A DNA stretch of 64,000 bases from Angiostrongylus vasorum (GCA_018806985.1 JADANN010000424.1:1789001-1853000), one strand, 5' to 3'. Counted from the stretch's first letter, positions 43,231 to 54,962 are shown. The notes: generated by a model from the sequence alone, not told the origin. Program-made: numbers and translations.

Positions 43231-43470
43231 ACCTTATCCTAGCTGAGAGACAGGCGAAACGAAGGGCCCGCATGGTGTGGTGGTGAACGCGTTAATATCC
43301 CCGAAAGGACAATAACACGTTAGTTCCCCACCGCGAGCACCTGCGGTCCGGAGTTTTGCAAACATCTCAGCAATCTTGTGGTTGTATTTCGCTTAATAAT
43401 CTGCCATGAAAAAGTAGAGAAGGCAGAAAATAAAAGGTAAAATATTGGGAATTCAATTGCAGTCTCAGCT
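43231..43470 (-). mobile_element. F-family element (right of R6, first of a tandem pair)
   Basis: Minus orientation: GAGAGACAGGCGAAACGAAGG, core with CCCCGAAAGGAC, TGCGGTCCGGAGTTTTGCAA, then CTGCCATGAAAAAG, GGCAGAAAATAAAAGG. Confidence 0.8.
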
Positions 43471-43693
43471 TAACTGGGTTCAATGCCGATGTGGGCTCCC
43501 CAGATCAATCCCTTTGACGGGTGATTGCTGACTGCACAGGTCGATAGAACTAGCTGAGAGACAGGCGAAACGAAGGACCCGCATGGTGTGGTGGTGAACG
43601 CGCTACTCCCCGGAAAGGACAAAAAGCGCGTTCGTTCCCACCGCAAGTACCTGCGGTCCGGAGTTTTCGCAAATATCTCAGCAATCTCGTGGA
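43447..43693 (-). mobile_element. F-family element, second of a tandem pair
   Basis: Follows head to tail. CTCAGCTTAACTGGGTTCAA begins it, then GACGGGTGATTGCTGAC, GAGAGACAGGCGAAACGAAG, core CTCCCCGGAAAGGAC, and CGGTCCGGAGTTTTCGCAAA. It ends at the RTE fragment R7 at 43694. Confidence 0.8.
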
Positions 43694-44163
43694 ACGAATA
43701 CCTCCAAATTCTCCACTTACATCTATCTAGGCTGGGAAATCAACATGAAAAACAAATTAGCTCTAGAGTTGAGCAGATGGAAACGAGCGGCTTGGGGAGC
43801 TTTCAGGAGCATCGAGGAAGTAGTGGGGAAAACAAAAAACACCTGACTCCGTGCCCACCTGTTCGACTCAACGGTACTTCCTGCGTTAATGTATGCATGA
43901 GAAACCTGGTCGCTGCGTAAACAGGATGAAAGACAACTCAGCGCTATCGAACGCGCAGTCGAAGGGACGATGCTAGGAGTATCCCGCTCCACCCAAGTAA
44001 GGGAAAGGACCCGAAGCTCCTTTCTGCGTCGACGATCAAAAATCAAAGATGCCGTTCTGTACGCCAAACAATCGAAGATAAGGTGGGCCGGACACGTAAT
44101 GCGTATGAATGACAACCGATGGACAAGAGTCGTTAGTCACTGGATTCCTCGGGATGTCAAACA
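43694..44163 (+). mobile_element. RTE family 1, copy R7: 3-prime fragment
   Basis: Plus-strand RT C-terminal region: EINMKNKLALELSRWKRAAW, HLFDSTVLPALMY, WSLRKQDERQLSAIERAVEG, GVSRSTQVRERTRSS, KIRWAGHVMRMNDNRWT, WIPRDVKH. A stop replaces one residue after LMYA. It meets copy R8 tail to tail at about 44164. Confidence 0.85.
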
Positions 44164-44164
44164 T

Positions 44165-45345
44165 CGCCCTGTATCACCTGTCGTCCCTTTGGTCGTCGAG
44201 GGACTCCAGCGGGCGCCAGTAAATCTTCCACTTTTTCCCTGTCGCATGCAAGAGTAGCCCAATGGGTTCTGCTCGCTCTAGGGAGTCATCTAGCATCATA
44301 TCTTTCTTCTAGGCTCTTCGTGAAGAACTCTGACCATCGGGTCGTTAGTCTTCCCGCAGTACGTTTGGTCTCGAGAAATCCAGTTACTAATGGCCCTTGT
44401 CTATCGGTTGTCATTCATACGCGTTACGTGTCCGGCCCACCTTGTCTCCGACTGTTTGGTGCACAGAACGGCATCTTTGATTTTTTGATCGTTGACGCAG
44501 ATCGGAGCTTCGGATGCCTTCCCTTACTTGCGTGACACGGGATACTCCTAGCATCGTCCTTTCGACTGCGCGTTCGATACCTCTGAGTTGTCTTTCATCC
44601 TGTTTGGGCAGCGACCAGGTTTCTGACGCATACGTTAATGCAGGAAGTACCGCTGAGTCGAAAAGCTGGGCACGGATCTTGAAAGCTCCCCAAGCCGCTC
44701 GTTTCCTTCTGCTCAGCTCTGGAGCTAAATCGTTCTCCATATTGATTTCCTGACCTAGATAGGCATAACTGGAGCATTCAAAGATATTCGTTCCGTTGAG
44801 CGTGAATGGGGGCATACGAAACCAACCCGTTCCTCATGAACATCGTTCTTGTGAGATTCAGTCGAAGACCAATCTTTTCACAGGCCTTATCAATGTCGGC
44901 ACACATACGCTCGGCTTGGCTAATGTTTGGTGTTATAAGGACGATGTCATCAGCAAAGCGGTGTAAGTGCCGACCATCGATTTTTCACTCCCATATTATC
45001 CCATTCCGATATTCCCATAACGTTCTGGAGGGTGGCGGTAAATAATTTCGACGAGATGGTGTCGCCTTACCTACGACATCAGTGATAATATCGTTGTAGA
45101 ATGGTGATACCTTGGTTGTGAAATTTTTTCTATAGCTCATGAAGAATCTATATGTACTGAGTAGAGATTCCTTGACTGTAAAGGGCTTCCATGATTGCTT
45201 CTATCTCAGTTGAATCAAATGCCTTCTTTAAATCGACGAAAGTGAGACAGAGCGGTTTTCTGTACTCTCGCGATACTTCAATGGGTCTTGTTACTGTGTG
45301 GATGTGGTCCATCGTACTAAATCCTTTTAAGTAAATAGGATTTAG
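44165..45345 (-). mobile_element. RTE family 1, copy R8: RT to 3-prime end, inverted relative to R7
   Basis: Read on the minus strand: KGFSTMDHIHTVTRPIEVSR, LTFVDLKKAFDSTEIEAIME (45345-45150), an eroded catalytic region (about 44960), FTLNGTNIFECSSYAYLGQE, HLFD-equivalent LFDSAVLPALTYASETWSL, and the end with the CAGGTGATACAGGG repeat at 44165. It is 5-prime truncated. Pairing with R7 makes a ~450-bp inverted repeat with a spacer of about 170 bp. Confidence 0.85.
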
Positions 45346-45361
45346 GACGAAGGACCTACCT

Positions 45362-45700
45362 GCGTTAACGATCAAAGATCAACGTGCTGTTCTTCACGCC
45401 AAACAGTGGAAGGTAAGGTGAGCCGGACACGTAATGCGTATGAACGGCAACCGATGGACAAGAGTCGTTAGTGACTGGATTCCTGGAGATGTTATATGCC
45501 CCCTGCAGGAAGACCACTGACCCGATGGTCAGAGTTCTTCACAAAGAGCGTAGAAGAAAGATATGAAGCTCAGCGAGTTCCTGGAGCGAGCAGAACCCAC
45601 TGGGCTAGTGTTGCATGCGGGAGGAAAAAAAGGGGAGATTTACTGGCTTCCCGCTCGACTGACTCGACGATCAACGGAACTACGGGTTATAGAGGTGATC
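45362..45700 (+). mobile_element. RTE family 1, copy R9: 3-prime tip
   Basis: Plus strand: QWKVR.AGHVMRMNGNRWTR-like codons, DWIPG, then a frame with AGRPLTRWSEFFTKSVEERY and SRTHWASVACGR (45496 onward). It ends near 45700 with GGTGATC. It directly follows the 5-prime truncation of R8. Confidence 0.8.
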
Positions 45701-46689
45701 TTGGATTAGAAACTGTGCTTCGCAATGAGGTTTGTTATCTAAAGACACTATGGTGTTGCAAATTAGGCTAAAAGATTCACTATTACTAGAACTTTTTTTT
45801 GGGATTTGTTTAATTTTCTTGCATGGATGAGTTCCGTGATCGTTTTGTTGAGTTTTTTCTTCCTATGTAAGTTGGTTCGACCGCTTAGTACATTCGCAAG
45901 ACAAACTATTTTGGGGAAATTACAGTATGGGAGTAGTCAGACATCTTTCGGCATGCATCACCCATTCAGTTCAGCGCACATCGTCTTAGTGTGCTTGCCA
46001 AAAACCACCGTTGTTTAAATATTTTGCACTTTATGTTTTGATTATATTTCCTGAGTTCTGAAAGCTCTCTGCGCTTTATCTTTTCGCATACTCTGTGTTA
46101 CTCGTGAATTTTGCCTTTTCTTACTTCTCAACCTTCATTTAATATTCTCTGTGCTCCTTCCATACCTCTTAGTATTTCATCATTAGCTAACTCTGATGTT
46201 TTACTACCCAGTTCGTGGCTACAGTTACGTCTTTAAAAATACAAAAAGAACTATAATAACTTTATCCATGGCTGACTAACACGAGGCGTGAAAACAGACA
46301 GTCTTGATCTCAACCACAAGCTTTTCTGAAAAACACGCTGTGCACCCATTGTTTACCTCCGAGTGTTCAACTATGAAAAATTCCTTGGAGAGGTGTGAAC
46401 AAAAAGAAAGTGATCGTGCTGTGAACGATGACATGTCCTTGCTGCAACTGAATGTGGCTCTCGGAATTCAGAACTCTTCTTCTAAACGAATGCCGAAGTT
46501 TAATGCTTTCCTACATTATACTTTGGTTTTTCTAACAATAGCTTAATTACATAGTTAGATATTTAGATGGCTCGTCATCATCAGTGCTTAGAATGCCACC
46601 ACGTTTTCCATTTCTTCGTGCCCCTCGTGATAGTGGCTCCCTCGAGCATGTGTGGTGCGCCAGTATCACTGATTTGTGCAACCGGCAGG
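45701..46689. other. Unassigned, T-rich in part
   Basis: Open frames at 45806-46018 and 46304-46546 show no recognised domain. Nothing else supports a gene. Confidence 0.4.
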
Positions 46690-47035
46690 CGGGTTGGTAC
46701 GATTTTCAACAACTCGGTTAAGATAAAGCTTAGGAATCATGTTGTTCCATCTGTTGACTTCCATATTAATGTGTTAATTAGTCTAACCTTAAGTGTTGAC
46801 GGGTCGGCTGGCGTAAGATCATCAGCACAAGTATGCTCGTGTGTGTTAATAACCAAATGTAGGAGACGACAAGTTGAATAGCAGAGAGAAAATTAATTAT
46901 TTTTAATTAATGGCCATAAGCCCGCTACTTTTTCAGTGTTGACCCCACTACTTACATAATTTTCGGTTATATGTACCGAGGTTTATAGAATGTCGGTTTT
47001 TTAAGCTATTAAGAGGTGTGTCACTGCTTGTTGTT
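46690..47035 (-). mobile_element. PLE RT N-terminal fragment P8
   Basis: On the minus strand: VINTHEHTCADDLTPADPST, KVRLINTLI, STDGTT, FLSLILTELLKIVPT. This matches the P4 segment at 13435-13635 and the P1 segment at 4122-4320. The terminal phrase CCGAGGTTTATAGAATGTCGG near 46977 also occurs at 7840 and 13963. Confidence 0.65.
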
Positions 47036-47344
47036 GCAAATGATACGTGAACACCTTGCTGAGCCGTTTTCATACCACTAAGGTAGGGAGTTAAGAAGCT
47101 AAGAGCTTATCAATTAGCCTCAACCTGACAACACAATCGTGCCAGGTAGTGCCATTATAAGGTGGAAAAAAGGAGGATAGGGCATAGATGACGGGGTTCG
47201 AGTTACTGTGAACATTCCTTTTACGGCACTAACCCAAAACCACTGATGTCTTTTGTTCCATGGAAGCCGTTTGAGGGACCACATAGTCGTCAATGAATAA
47301 CATGACAACGGTGTTTAAAGCATGTGCTACAGCATTTCACCCCT
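47036..47344. other. Short spacer
   Basis: Nothing recognised between P8 and R10. Confidence 0.4.
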
Positions 47345-49105
47345 ATTATATAATGAGCTGTATCACCTGTTGTCTCGCTGATCGTCGAGTGACTCAACCG
47401 GGCGCCAGTAAATGTTCCATTTTTCCCTGTCGCGTTCAAGAGTAGCCCGGTGATTTCTGCTCGCTCTAGGGACTCGTTGAGCATCATATCTTTCTTCTAG
47501 GCTTTTCGTGAAAAACTCTAGCCGTCGGATCGTTGGTCTTCCTGCAGTGCGTTTGACATCACGAGGAATCCAATCACTAACGGCTCTTGTCCATCGGTTG
47601 TCATTCATACGCATTACATGTCCGGCCCACCTTATCTTCGACTGTTTGGCGTACAGAACGGCATCTTTGATTTTTGATCGTTGAAGCAGATCGGAGCATC
47701 GGATCCTTTCTCCCTACTTGTGTGACACGGGATACCCGTAGCATCACCCCTTCGAGTGGGCGCTCACTAATGCTGAGTGATCTTTCATTTTGTTCACGCA
47801 GCGACCAGATTTCTGACGCATACGTTAAGGCAGGAGGAAGTACCGTTGAGTCGAAAAGGTGGGCACGGAGTCGGGTGTTCTTTGCTCTCTTCACTACATC
47901 CTCTATGCTCTTGAAAGCTCCCCAAGCCGCTCGTTTCCTTCTGCTCAACTCTGGAGCTAACTCGTACCTCATATTGATTTCCCGACCTAGATAGACCTAA
48001 TTGAAGCATTCGGAAACACTCGTTCTTTTAAGCGTAAATGGAGCATACGAAACGAATCCGTTTTTCATCAATATCATTTTTGTGAGTTTTAGTCGAGACC
48101 AATCTTTCCACAAGCTTTATCAAAGTTGGCCATCATTCGTTCTGTTTGGCTAGTGTTTAGTGTTATATGGACGATGTCATCAGCAAAGCGAAGATAATAT
48201 AACTGCCGACCATCAATTTTCACTCCCATATTATCCCATTCCAATGTTCGCATGACGTTCTGGAAGGTGGCGGTAAATAATTTTGGCGAGATGGTATTGC
48301 CTTACCTAATCCCTCTTCGGACGTCGATGTTAATATCGTTGTGGCGATATCTTGGTTGTGAAATCTTTGTATAGCTCATGAAAAATCTTTATATACAGAG
48401 TAGGAACTTCCTGACTGTTCAGGGCTTCTATGACTGCTCATTTCTCAGCTGAGTCGAAAGCACTTTTCAAATCGATGAAATTGAGACAGAGAGGTCTTGT
48501 GCACTCTCGCAATACTTCAATGAGTCTTGTTATAGTGTGGATGTGGTCCATCGCACTAAATCCTTTTCGAAACCCTTCTTGCTCACATGGCATCCTTTCG
48601 TCCAGTGTTCCGTCAATCCTGTTTAAGATGACTCGAGTGAAAAGTTTGTAGACGACACACACAGCAAGCAGATTACGCGATAGTTCCCGCTATCGTGGAG
48701 GTCACCCTTTCCCGAACATTTGCACAGTCTTCCAATGAGTAGAAACCTTGCATTCAGACAGGTAACGTGTGAAGAGCCGATCCAGTGTGTTTACGAGGAC
48801 TGGCGGAAGGTTCTTCTGGTGTTCTGATCTTATCCCGTCCGGACCTGGTGTTGCTCGATTTTCACCGACGAAATGGCATGTCGTGTTTCGGAAGGGAGAA
48901 TCGGTGGTACAACACATCCATCCTTCTTTATTTCATATGATGGAAGGTGGAGGTGTCTATCGAAGAGATCTGAGTAGTATTCGTGAATGATTTTCTTCAT
49001 TACCTTTCTGGATGTTGTAACTGTTCCGTCTGGGCCTCGGAGTGCAGTCACCTTGGTCTTGTAATTGGCGAAGCATCTTGGCAGACAATTCACGTATAAT
49101 CGGCG
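47345..49105 (-). mobile_element. RTE family 1, copy R10: linker, RT and 3-prime end
   Basis: Minus strand from about 49100: CFANYKTKVTALRGPDGTVT, MKKIIHEYYSDLFDRHLHLP, LPPVLVNTLDRLFTRYLSEC, VVYKLFTRVILNRIDGTLDE, GFRKGFSAMDHIHTITRLIE, FIDLKSAFDS. A frameshifted catalytic region follows, then the C-terminal end EERYDAQRVPRASRNH and the GTGATACAG tail at 47345. Several stops. 5-prime truncated inside the linker. Confidence 0.88.
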
Positions 49106-49497
49106 AGCCTACTATGAGTAAACAAACACCATAAATCGCCGCGGTGATGGTTACAAGTAACTGTAGGAAGACAGATCTCATCGGCGTGGCTGATATTGGA
49201 GAAAGCCTTAGCACAGCTGTTTCGAGACTTAAAGGAAAAATAGTCTTTCCCGACAAGGAAATTAGGTCAAAAGTCGAACTGATATCGTGTCGTTATCCAC
49301 ACAATTCTTTGTGAAGCCCATCGATGTATCTGAGTATAAGATGGTCAGTGATCGCTACCACTCAGCATCAGCATCATCTTTTCCATTTTCTCCTTGCACA
49401 TTAACTTAATGGTATTGAATAAATGGTTGAGAAACGGTTGTGTTTCATGTTGAACGAAAATAAAATTTAAAACCACTATTATACTTTTTTCCCATTG
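49106..49497. other. Spacer between R10 and R11
   Basis: No gene recognised. It lies between two RTE fragments whose truncated ends face each other. Confidence 0.4.
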
Positions 49498-50010
49498 CCT
49501 TAACGTATGCGTCAGGAACCTGGTCGTTGCGTAAGCAGGATGAAAGATCACTCAATGTTGTTTAACGCGAAGTCGAAACGACGATGCTAGAATTATCCCG
49601 TCTCGCACAAATAGGGGAAGAAATCTGATGCTTCGACTTCCGTCGACGTTCAAAAAATCGAAGATGCCGTTCTGCTCGCTAAATTGTCGAAGATAAGATG
49701 GCCTGGACACGTAATGCGTATAAATGACAACCAATGACAAGGGCTGGAAGCGGTTGGAGTCGTTGGGATGTCAAACGTACTGCAGGAAGACTACCGACCC
49801 GATGGTCAGAGGTCTTCGCGAAAACTCTACAAGAAGAGTATGATGCTGAACAAGTCCCCTAGAGCGAGCAGATCCCATTGAGCTACTCTTGTACTTGACA
49901 GGAATAATGGAAGACTTACCGATGCCCACTCTAGCCACTCGACGATCAAGCAGGAAACAGGTGATACAAGTGACAGGAGATTCAAGCAGCTGTTCGAGAA
50001 TAATCTAGCT
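49498..50010 (+). mobile_element. RTE family 1, copy R11: 3-prime fragment at the start of block B
   Basis: Starts TTAACGTATGCGTCAGGAACC (RT C-terminal codons) and runs through the degenerate end with ACAGGTGATACAAGTGACAGG near 49955. Its tail continues into block B just as the tail of R4 continues into block A, so the RTE end is probably part of the duplicated segment. Confidence 0.75.
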
Positions 50011-50609
50011 GGCCGAAGAAAGGGAGCAAAAAATATTTACACAATTATATATGTCAAAATGTTCGTGAGTGTGCTTGCTTCTATACTATAGAGAACATTC
50101 TTCGTAAACATAGAATATTCTCCATCCATTCATAGCCTATCAGATCGCCTAGCCGTCCCCTAAGTGCAATGTCCTTTGTGAACTTTCCCATGAAAATCTG
50201 ATAAACAGGATGTAAAACCATTCCCTAGCCGCTATCTCATGTAAACGCTCACGGCTACAATATTATGTGTGCTTATCAGATTGTACTGTCTGAGAAACCT
50301 TCCAACACCTCTTGTTCGTAAACTATGTCTTCATCTATTCTAGCGTTATCTCACCCATCATTCAACTAAATATAAGCAGCCCATCGGTTAGCTTTCAAGG
50401 TGTTCGTAGTGTTCGTTCTTTTCGTTAATCTCGTTCAACTTGTTCATCGCTATTGTTAGTATTGTTGCTATATAATCATAAAAGTTGTAACCCAGTGCGT
50501 TTGACTCAACGACTTACACACAAAAGACCCGCGTGGCAGCTATAAAGGCTAATATTTCCAACGACTTGGTATTCAAATAAAATTGTGAAGGCCACAACAT
50601 GTACAGACT
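50011..50609. repeat. Block B start, then sequence absent from block A
   Basis: 50040-50098 matches block A (33968-34015). From about 50098 to 50853 there is no counterpart in A, so this part was inserted in B or deleted from A. Confidence 0.6.
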
Positions 50610-50853
50610 ATGACGGGTGATTGCTGACGGCATAGATCGATAGAATTAGCTGAGAGACAGGCGAAACGAAGGACGCGCATGGTGTGGTGGTGAATGCGTT
50701 ACTCCCCGGAAAGGACAAAAACGCGTTCGTTTACCATCGCAGACACCTGCGGTCCGGAGTTTTCCAAGTATCTCAGCATCATTGAATCTATATTTCGCAA
50801 TATACCCAGCCATTAAAAAGAGTAGGCAGTAAATAACAAGCTAAAATTATACA
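50610..50853 (-). mobile_element. F-family element in block B
   Basis: Minus orientation: GACGGGTGATTGCTGACGG, GAGAGACAGGCGAAACGAAGG, CTCCCCGGAAAGGAC, TGCGGTCCGGAGTTTTCC, CTCAGCATCATTGA. It ends with AAAAAGAGTAGGCAGTAAAT. Confidence 0.8.
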
Positions 50854-52628
50854 GATTATATTCGACACCTTCACTAACATTAGTATCTACAATGAAGCGG
50901 CGATGAAGTGCAGCGAAGAATACATTGAGCAACCAGCAAGAATAAACCCCTCATGCCGCCGCTGATGTATATTGACTTTTATAAAACTATGGTAAGAAAC
51001 AATGACATATGCTTGCAAAATCTGCAAGACATTCGAAGTTAAACGCAAAGTGAATGTGATAACTTTGTGACAAAAAATATGATGTAATACTAGCACAAAA
51101 ATAAGAACAAAAATTGGTGAGCTTGGCATAGCTCACGTTATGAACTGTTCCACTACGAAATTTGTAAAGTAACACTTCATTGCTTGTGCAAGCAAGAAGT
51201 GATACAATGTCCTCCATTGAAACCAACGTCGTTGCGTGACGTCGATGGTAGCGATGCCGTTTCTCTCTAGCACTGCCTGCATGTGCATTCATTAGAACCG
51301 CCATTGACCTCATTAAATGGAACTGTTTACATCCCGTTCCAATTTAACTGAGGAAAAGCGAATTAAAATACCGATGCAGGCTTAGAACGTGACGCATTCG
51401 ATGGTTGTTTGGTGCTTCGATGAAAGGCGGTGGAAAAGTGGAGGACAGCTTTCAAAACATGTTTTCGTTCTCTAACAGTATGACGTTGGCCCAGACCATT
51501 TTAAAATAAATAAGCATTAAAGACGTCGGTTTTTAACATATTCTATCACAGCAATTAATTCAAACATTGAATTATTTCTTTTTCACTAACCTTAACTTCC
51601 CACAGTTGTGTACTGAAGTACATTTCTTCTCAACAATTAGCAAAACCACGCCTCCATTTGAGTACACATCTCTCTCAGTAATTTATTTTTTTCAACATTT
51701 CTAGATAGTTCGTTAGAAATAAGTTCTCTCTCCATAAGTGGAAGTCCTTCCTCTGAAGATGTCAGTGAAACTCATTGCAATTATTAGCACTAAGGAACTA
51801 TATCTTGTTGCTTCAGTGGTGCTTCTCTACATCACAGAGGTTATTCCTACTTCTTAATACTACACCACTACAGCACCATCACATGTTTTCCATGTTTTTA
51901 TATGTTTTTCTACAACTCCATTTTCCTAACACCATTTGTAGAAAGCGTCATAACAGCTGGCTCATTCGCCCGCAACGCTGACTGGAAAGTGCTTATAGTC
52001 CTTTTGTGTGTCAACACTCGAAGAGAATCATAGGAGCACTTATTAGGAGCGGTAACGCCTAGTGCAGCAACATCTGCCCCCATCCGATATTAACAAGTTG
52101 GCATCATTGGGTGACATAATTTCTCGATTTTTTATTTTTGAAAAGAAGAATAGGCAGTGAACAAGAATTACTTAGCTGTGATTTCGACTACAGCTTTTCC
52201 TTAGCTAGGTTCGATGGAGACATGTGCTTCCTAGATCAATCCCGTTGACGAGTGATTTCTGACAAGACCGATAGAGTAAGAACGTTACCGAGAAAAGGAA
52301 AAACGACGTCCTCAGTTGGTGTTGTGCTTCCGGTACTTCTAATCGCAAGTTCCAAGCTAGTTTGATGCACCGATCTTTGCTCATAACTCAGCATCGTTGT
52401 GGTTGTACTTATCACACCTTGCCACGAAAAAAATATGCAGTAAATAGATGTTAAAACGATATTTCTTACCCTGTTCTTTGACATTCGACCATTTATCATA
52501 AGCAATCATAACCTTGCACCATCGATGCATTAAATTGGCTTCTTAGTCTTCTCATGTTCGCTGTGAATTAGTATCCTCGGTGTGTTCTTAATGGTGTAGT
52601 ATTTATATAATCATTTAAAAGCCCATAT
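50854..52628. repeat. Block B, partner of 34020-34950 plus 38380-39200
   Basis: Runs continuously through the place where R5 sits in block A: near 51790 the A-left and A-right sequences join without the 3.4-kb element. No gene recognised. Confidence 0.8.
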
Positions 52629-53015
52629 TGTAACGGCTCACAGCACAAGAGTATGAAGAGCGTTCGACAAAGAGAATAATACTGGCGAGCCGTTTGTGGA
52701 ATACCTCAAACTTGGGTAATTAAACCTTTATTCATATATATACTATCTACACAACAATACAATGAGGTTATGCACAACAAACTACAAATAAGGTGGTTCA
52801 GTGGATTTCTTATGCACAACAAACTACAAATAAGGTGGTTCAGTGGATTTCTTATGCGTAACAAACTACAAATAAGGTGGTTCAGTGGATTTCTTCTTCT
52901 TTCTAATAAAACGCCTTAACAACAATGCATGCACCAATGTAACGACTCACAGCACAAGAGTATGAAGAGCGTTCGACAAAGAGAATAATACTGGCGAGCC
53001 GTTTGTGGAATACCT
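52629..53015. repeat. Composite unit: 77-bp direct repeats flanking a 42-bp tandem array
   Basis: The 77-bp sequence starting TGTAACGGCTCACAGCACAA occurs at 52629-52706 and, with one visible change, at 52938-53015. Its ends are themselves inverted (AACGGCTC and GAGCCGTT). Between the copies a 42-bp unit (TATGCACAACAAACTACAAA, then TAAGGTGGTTCAGTGGATTT and CT) is repeated three times from 52769 to 52894. It lies exactly where block B departs from block A. Confidence 0.8.
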
Positions 53016-53079
53016 GTGAACGATGAGAGCATCGAAATCATGTCAACACGTATGCGAAAATCAACGATAACATTAACGT

Positions 53080-53200
53080 AATAACAATGGAAGAGCTAAC
53101 GGAGAAATAAGAACAAGATAGTAACAATGCAAGAGCTAACGGAGAAATAAGAACAAGATAGTAACAATGCAAGAGCTAACGGAGAAGTAAGAGCAAGAGC
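53080..53200. repeat. 40-bp tandem repeat, three copies
   Basis: The unit GTAACAATGCAAGAGCTAAC plus GGAGAAATAAGAACAAGATA recurs with period 40. The last copy is slightly diverged. Confidence 0.85.
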
Positions 53201-53379
53201 GATAGTGATTACAGTTCCTATCACAACGACCTAAGCAAATGAAACTATAAGGAAAGATCAATCGGGAGAGAAGCAATGATGGAGCTGGCGACGGCGCTCG
53301 CCAAGGCGTCGCTTGGCCAAATGCCAGTGGCGGTAGGCGTGGCTGCGTCCCGGCGAGCGGCTTGCCCATTGGCCATAAC

Positions 53380-53620
53380 TGGACATAGACGCAGGGTACG
53401 CACGCGTCGGTGTAGTAACGCGATCTCCATCGACCCATAGGATGGATTGATAAGGTGGATAGAGAACTCTCTATCTGCAGAGGGATTCATGCCTATTGAC
53501 CCGAACGGGACGTAGACGCAGAGTACGCACGCGTCGTTGTAGCAACGCGGTCTCCATCGACCCATGGGATGCATTGATTAGGTAGATAGAGAATTTCGAG
53601 GATTGATAGAGGAATTCTCT
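53380..53620. repeat. 117-bp tandem duplication, GC-rich
   Basis: GACATAGACGCAGGGTACGC at about 53393 and GACGTAGACGCAGAGTACGC at about 53510 start two diverged copies. Both continue with CATCGACCCAT and a GATTGAT..GGT.GATAGAGAA segment. The 117-bp period is a multiple of three, so overlapping minus-strand open frames stay open in more than one frame. That alone is not evidence of coding. Confidence 0.75.
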
Positions 53621-53639
53621 ATACATATATGAGGTGTGC

Positions 53640-54259
53640 CGTAATACATCACATACGTTTCTTCTCACCTCAGCTACATAGCCCATTGGCTCAACGAAAT
53701 CATTTTTTTACCCAATGCGCCAGAACTGCACAAATCGACAATTTAACCCTTACCTCGGCAAATCACTATAATTAAAATTAGCTCGTAGCCAATAAGTCTG
53801 TCGTTCACCTTATTCCGAAATGAACCAGCACCTCAACAGGGTAATCTTATTACCTAGGTCTAAGAGTTTAATAACCCGGTTTGACAATCGCACTGTAGCA
53901 CCCGAAGAGTCCTGCGTAGAAGCTTTGCAAAAGAAAAAAACTGCACATCTGCCCATCTAACGAATTGGACGACGTAGTAATGTCTACATGAGGCAAGGTC
54001 GACGAGTATCCACGAAAATTTAAGTTCAACGTCGTCTAGGTCACAATCAGCGCCGCAGATGAAAGCATCGAAGTAGGAAACTTACTGCGATGCTGGTTCA
54101 CACTAAGTACAAGTTGTAAATCTGCACACAACGTCCCCTTTTTTCCAGCTTTCCAATCGTCAAAAAATTCTGATCAAGGAAATCATCCTGTCCTTTACCA
54201 ACTTGCACGACAATGAAGAAAAGGCAAAAACTCAAATAGAGTTGTAATCAGAGGAGTCA
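53640..54259. other. Unassigned sequence
   Basis: End of the part of block B with no partner in A. CATCCTGTCCTTTACCAACTTGCACGACAATG occurs twice, near 54186 and 54399, a ~213-bp spaced direct repeat in the PLE N-terminal region. Confidence 0.45.
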
Positions 54260-54864
54260 AAATATCAAAACACTTTTAGTTTGCTATAACTTGGAGCAGC
54301 AAGATAGGTAAACGAGAGAGAAGTAGAAACGAACTGCGTGCAAGTAGAACTGGAGAACCACAATGCACCAGTGAACGATCTGGACCCCCACACGATATTC
54401 ATCCTGTCCTTTACCAACTTGCACGACAATGAAGAACACTTGATCTGGATTACCTCCTTAAAACAGGTAGAGCAAACGCCAAGAAGAACACTTGATCTGC
54501 ACGACAAGGCTATCTCACCAAACTCTTGGACCCTAGGTAGAGTCAGGGGTTTTATAAAAGCGACTTCGCGAACGGCAGAATCCTTGGCTCAGTAACAGCA
54601 AATCTGTAACCTTTACCAAGAGAGTTTATCCAACAAATAAGGAAGTGGGAAACGTTTGAAATAACAGTGAAAAAGGAAGAAAACGACTATTGCGAGCAAC
54701 CTTTACGGACAAAGAAGATGATTGGACACCACAGCAATGTCGGAAATAATTCGCAAATATCCTAAGTGACCGAAAGTATTGAAAAACCGACTGTACTTCA
54801 GTAACACGAAGAACCTTTCGTTGCATATCGGAAACGAGAAACTGTTACGACACAGAAGAGTTAT
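54260..54864 (+). mobile_element. PLE N-terminal coding fragment P10a
   Basis: Frame 54338-54595: VELENHNAPVNDLDPHTIFI, SFTNLHDNEE, RTLDLHDKAISPNSW, GFIKATSRTAE. It is the block B counterpart of P9. The match continues to the KLLRHRR codons (near 54850), then breaks at the palindromic PLE. Confidence 0.7.
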
Positions 54865-54923
54865 TTTTCGTATTTTTGTTGAGCAAACACGAGGTGTTAT
54901 TTTTTATTCTTTATTCACGAACA

Positions 54924-54962
54924 AGCTGACGTTTCGGCGGATTTCGCCTTCCCTCAGAGCCT
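54924..54962 (-). ncRNA. Hammerhead-like motif, left arm, one-base core insertion
   Basis: Minus strand: AGGCT, CTGAGGGA (extra G against CTGANGA), stem II GGCG-AAAT-CCGCC, GAAA, ACGT, C, AGCTT. Apart from the inserted G it equals the intact copy at 17692. Confidence 0.65.

Noticed and set aside
52769..52894. Regularly spaced repeats that might recall a CRISPR array
   Set aside because: The 42-bp units are directly adjacent with no variable spacers, in a eukaryotic context. It is a minisatellite.
53136..53686. Overlapping minus-strand frames with repeated residues, as in a repeat protein
   Set aside because: The repetition follows from a DNA-level 117-bp tandem duplication whose length is a multiple of three. 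No start context, splice sites or third copy.
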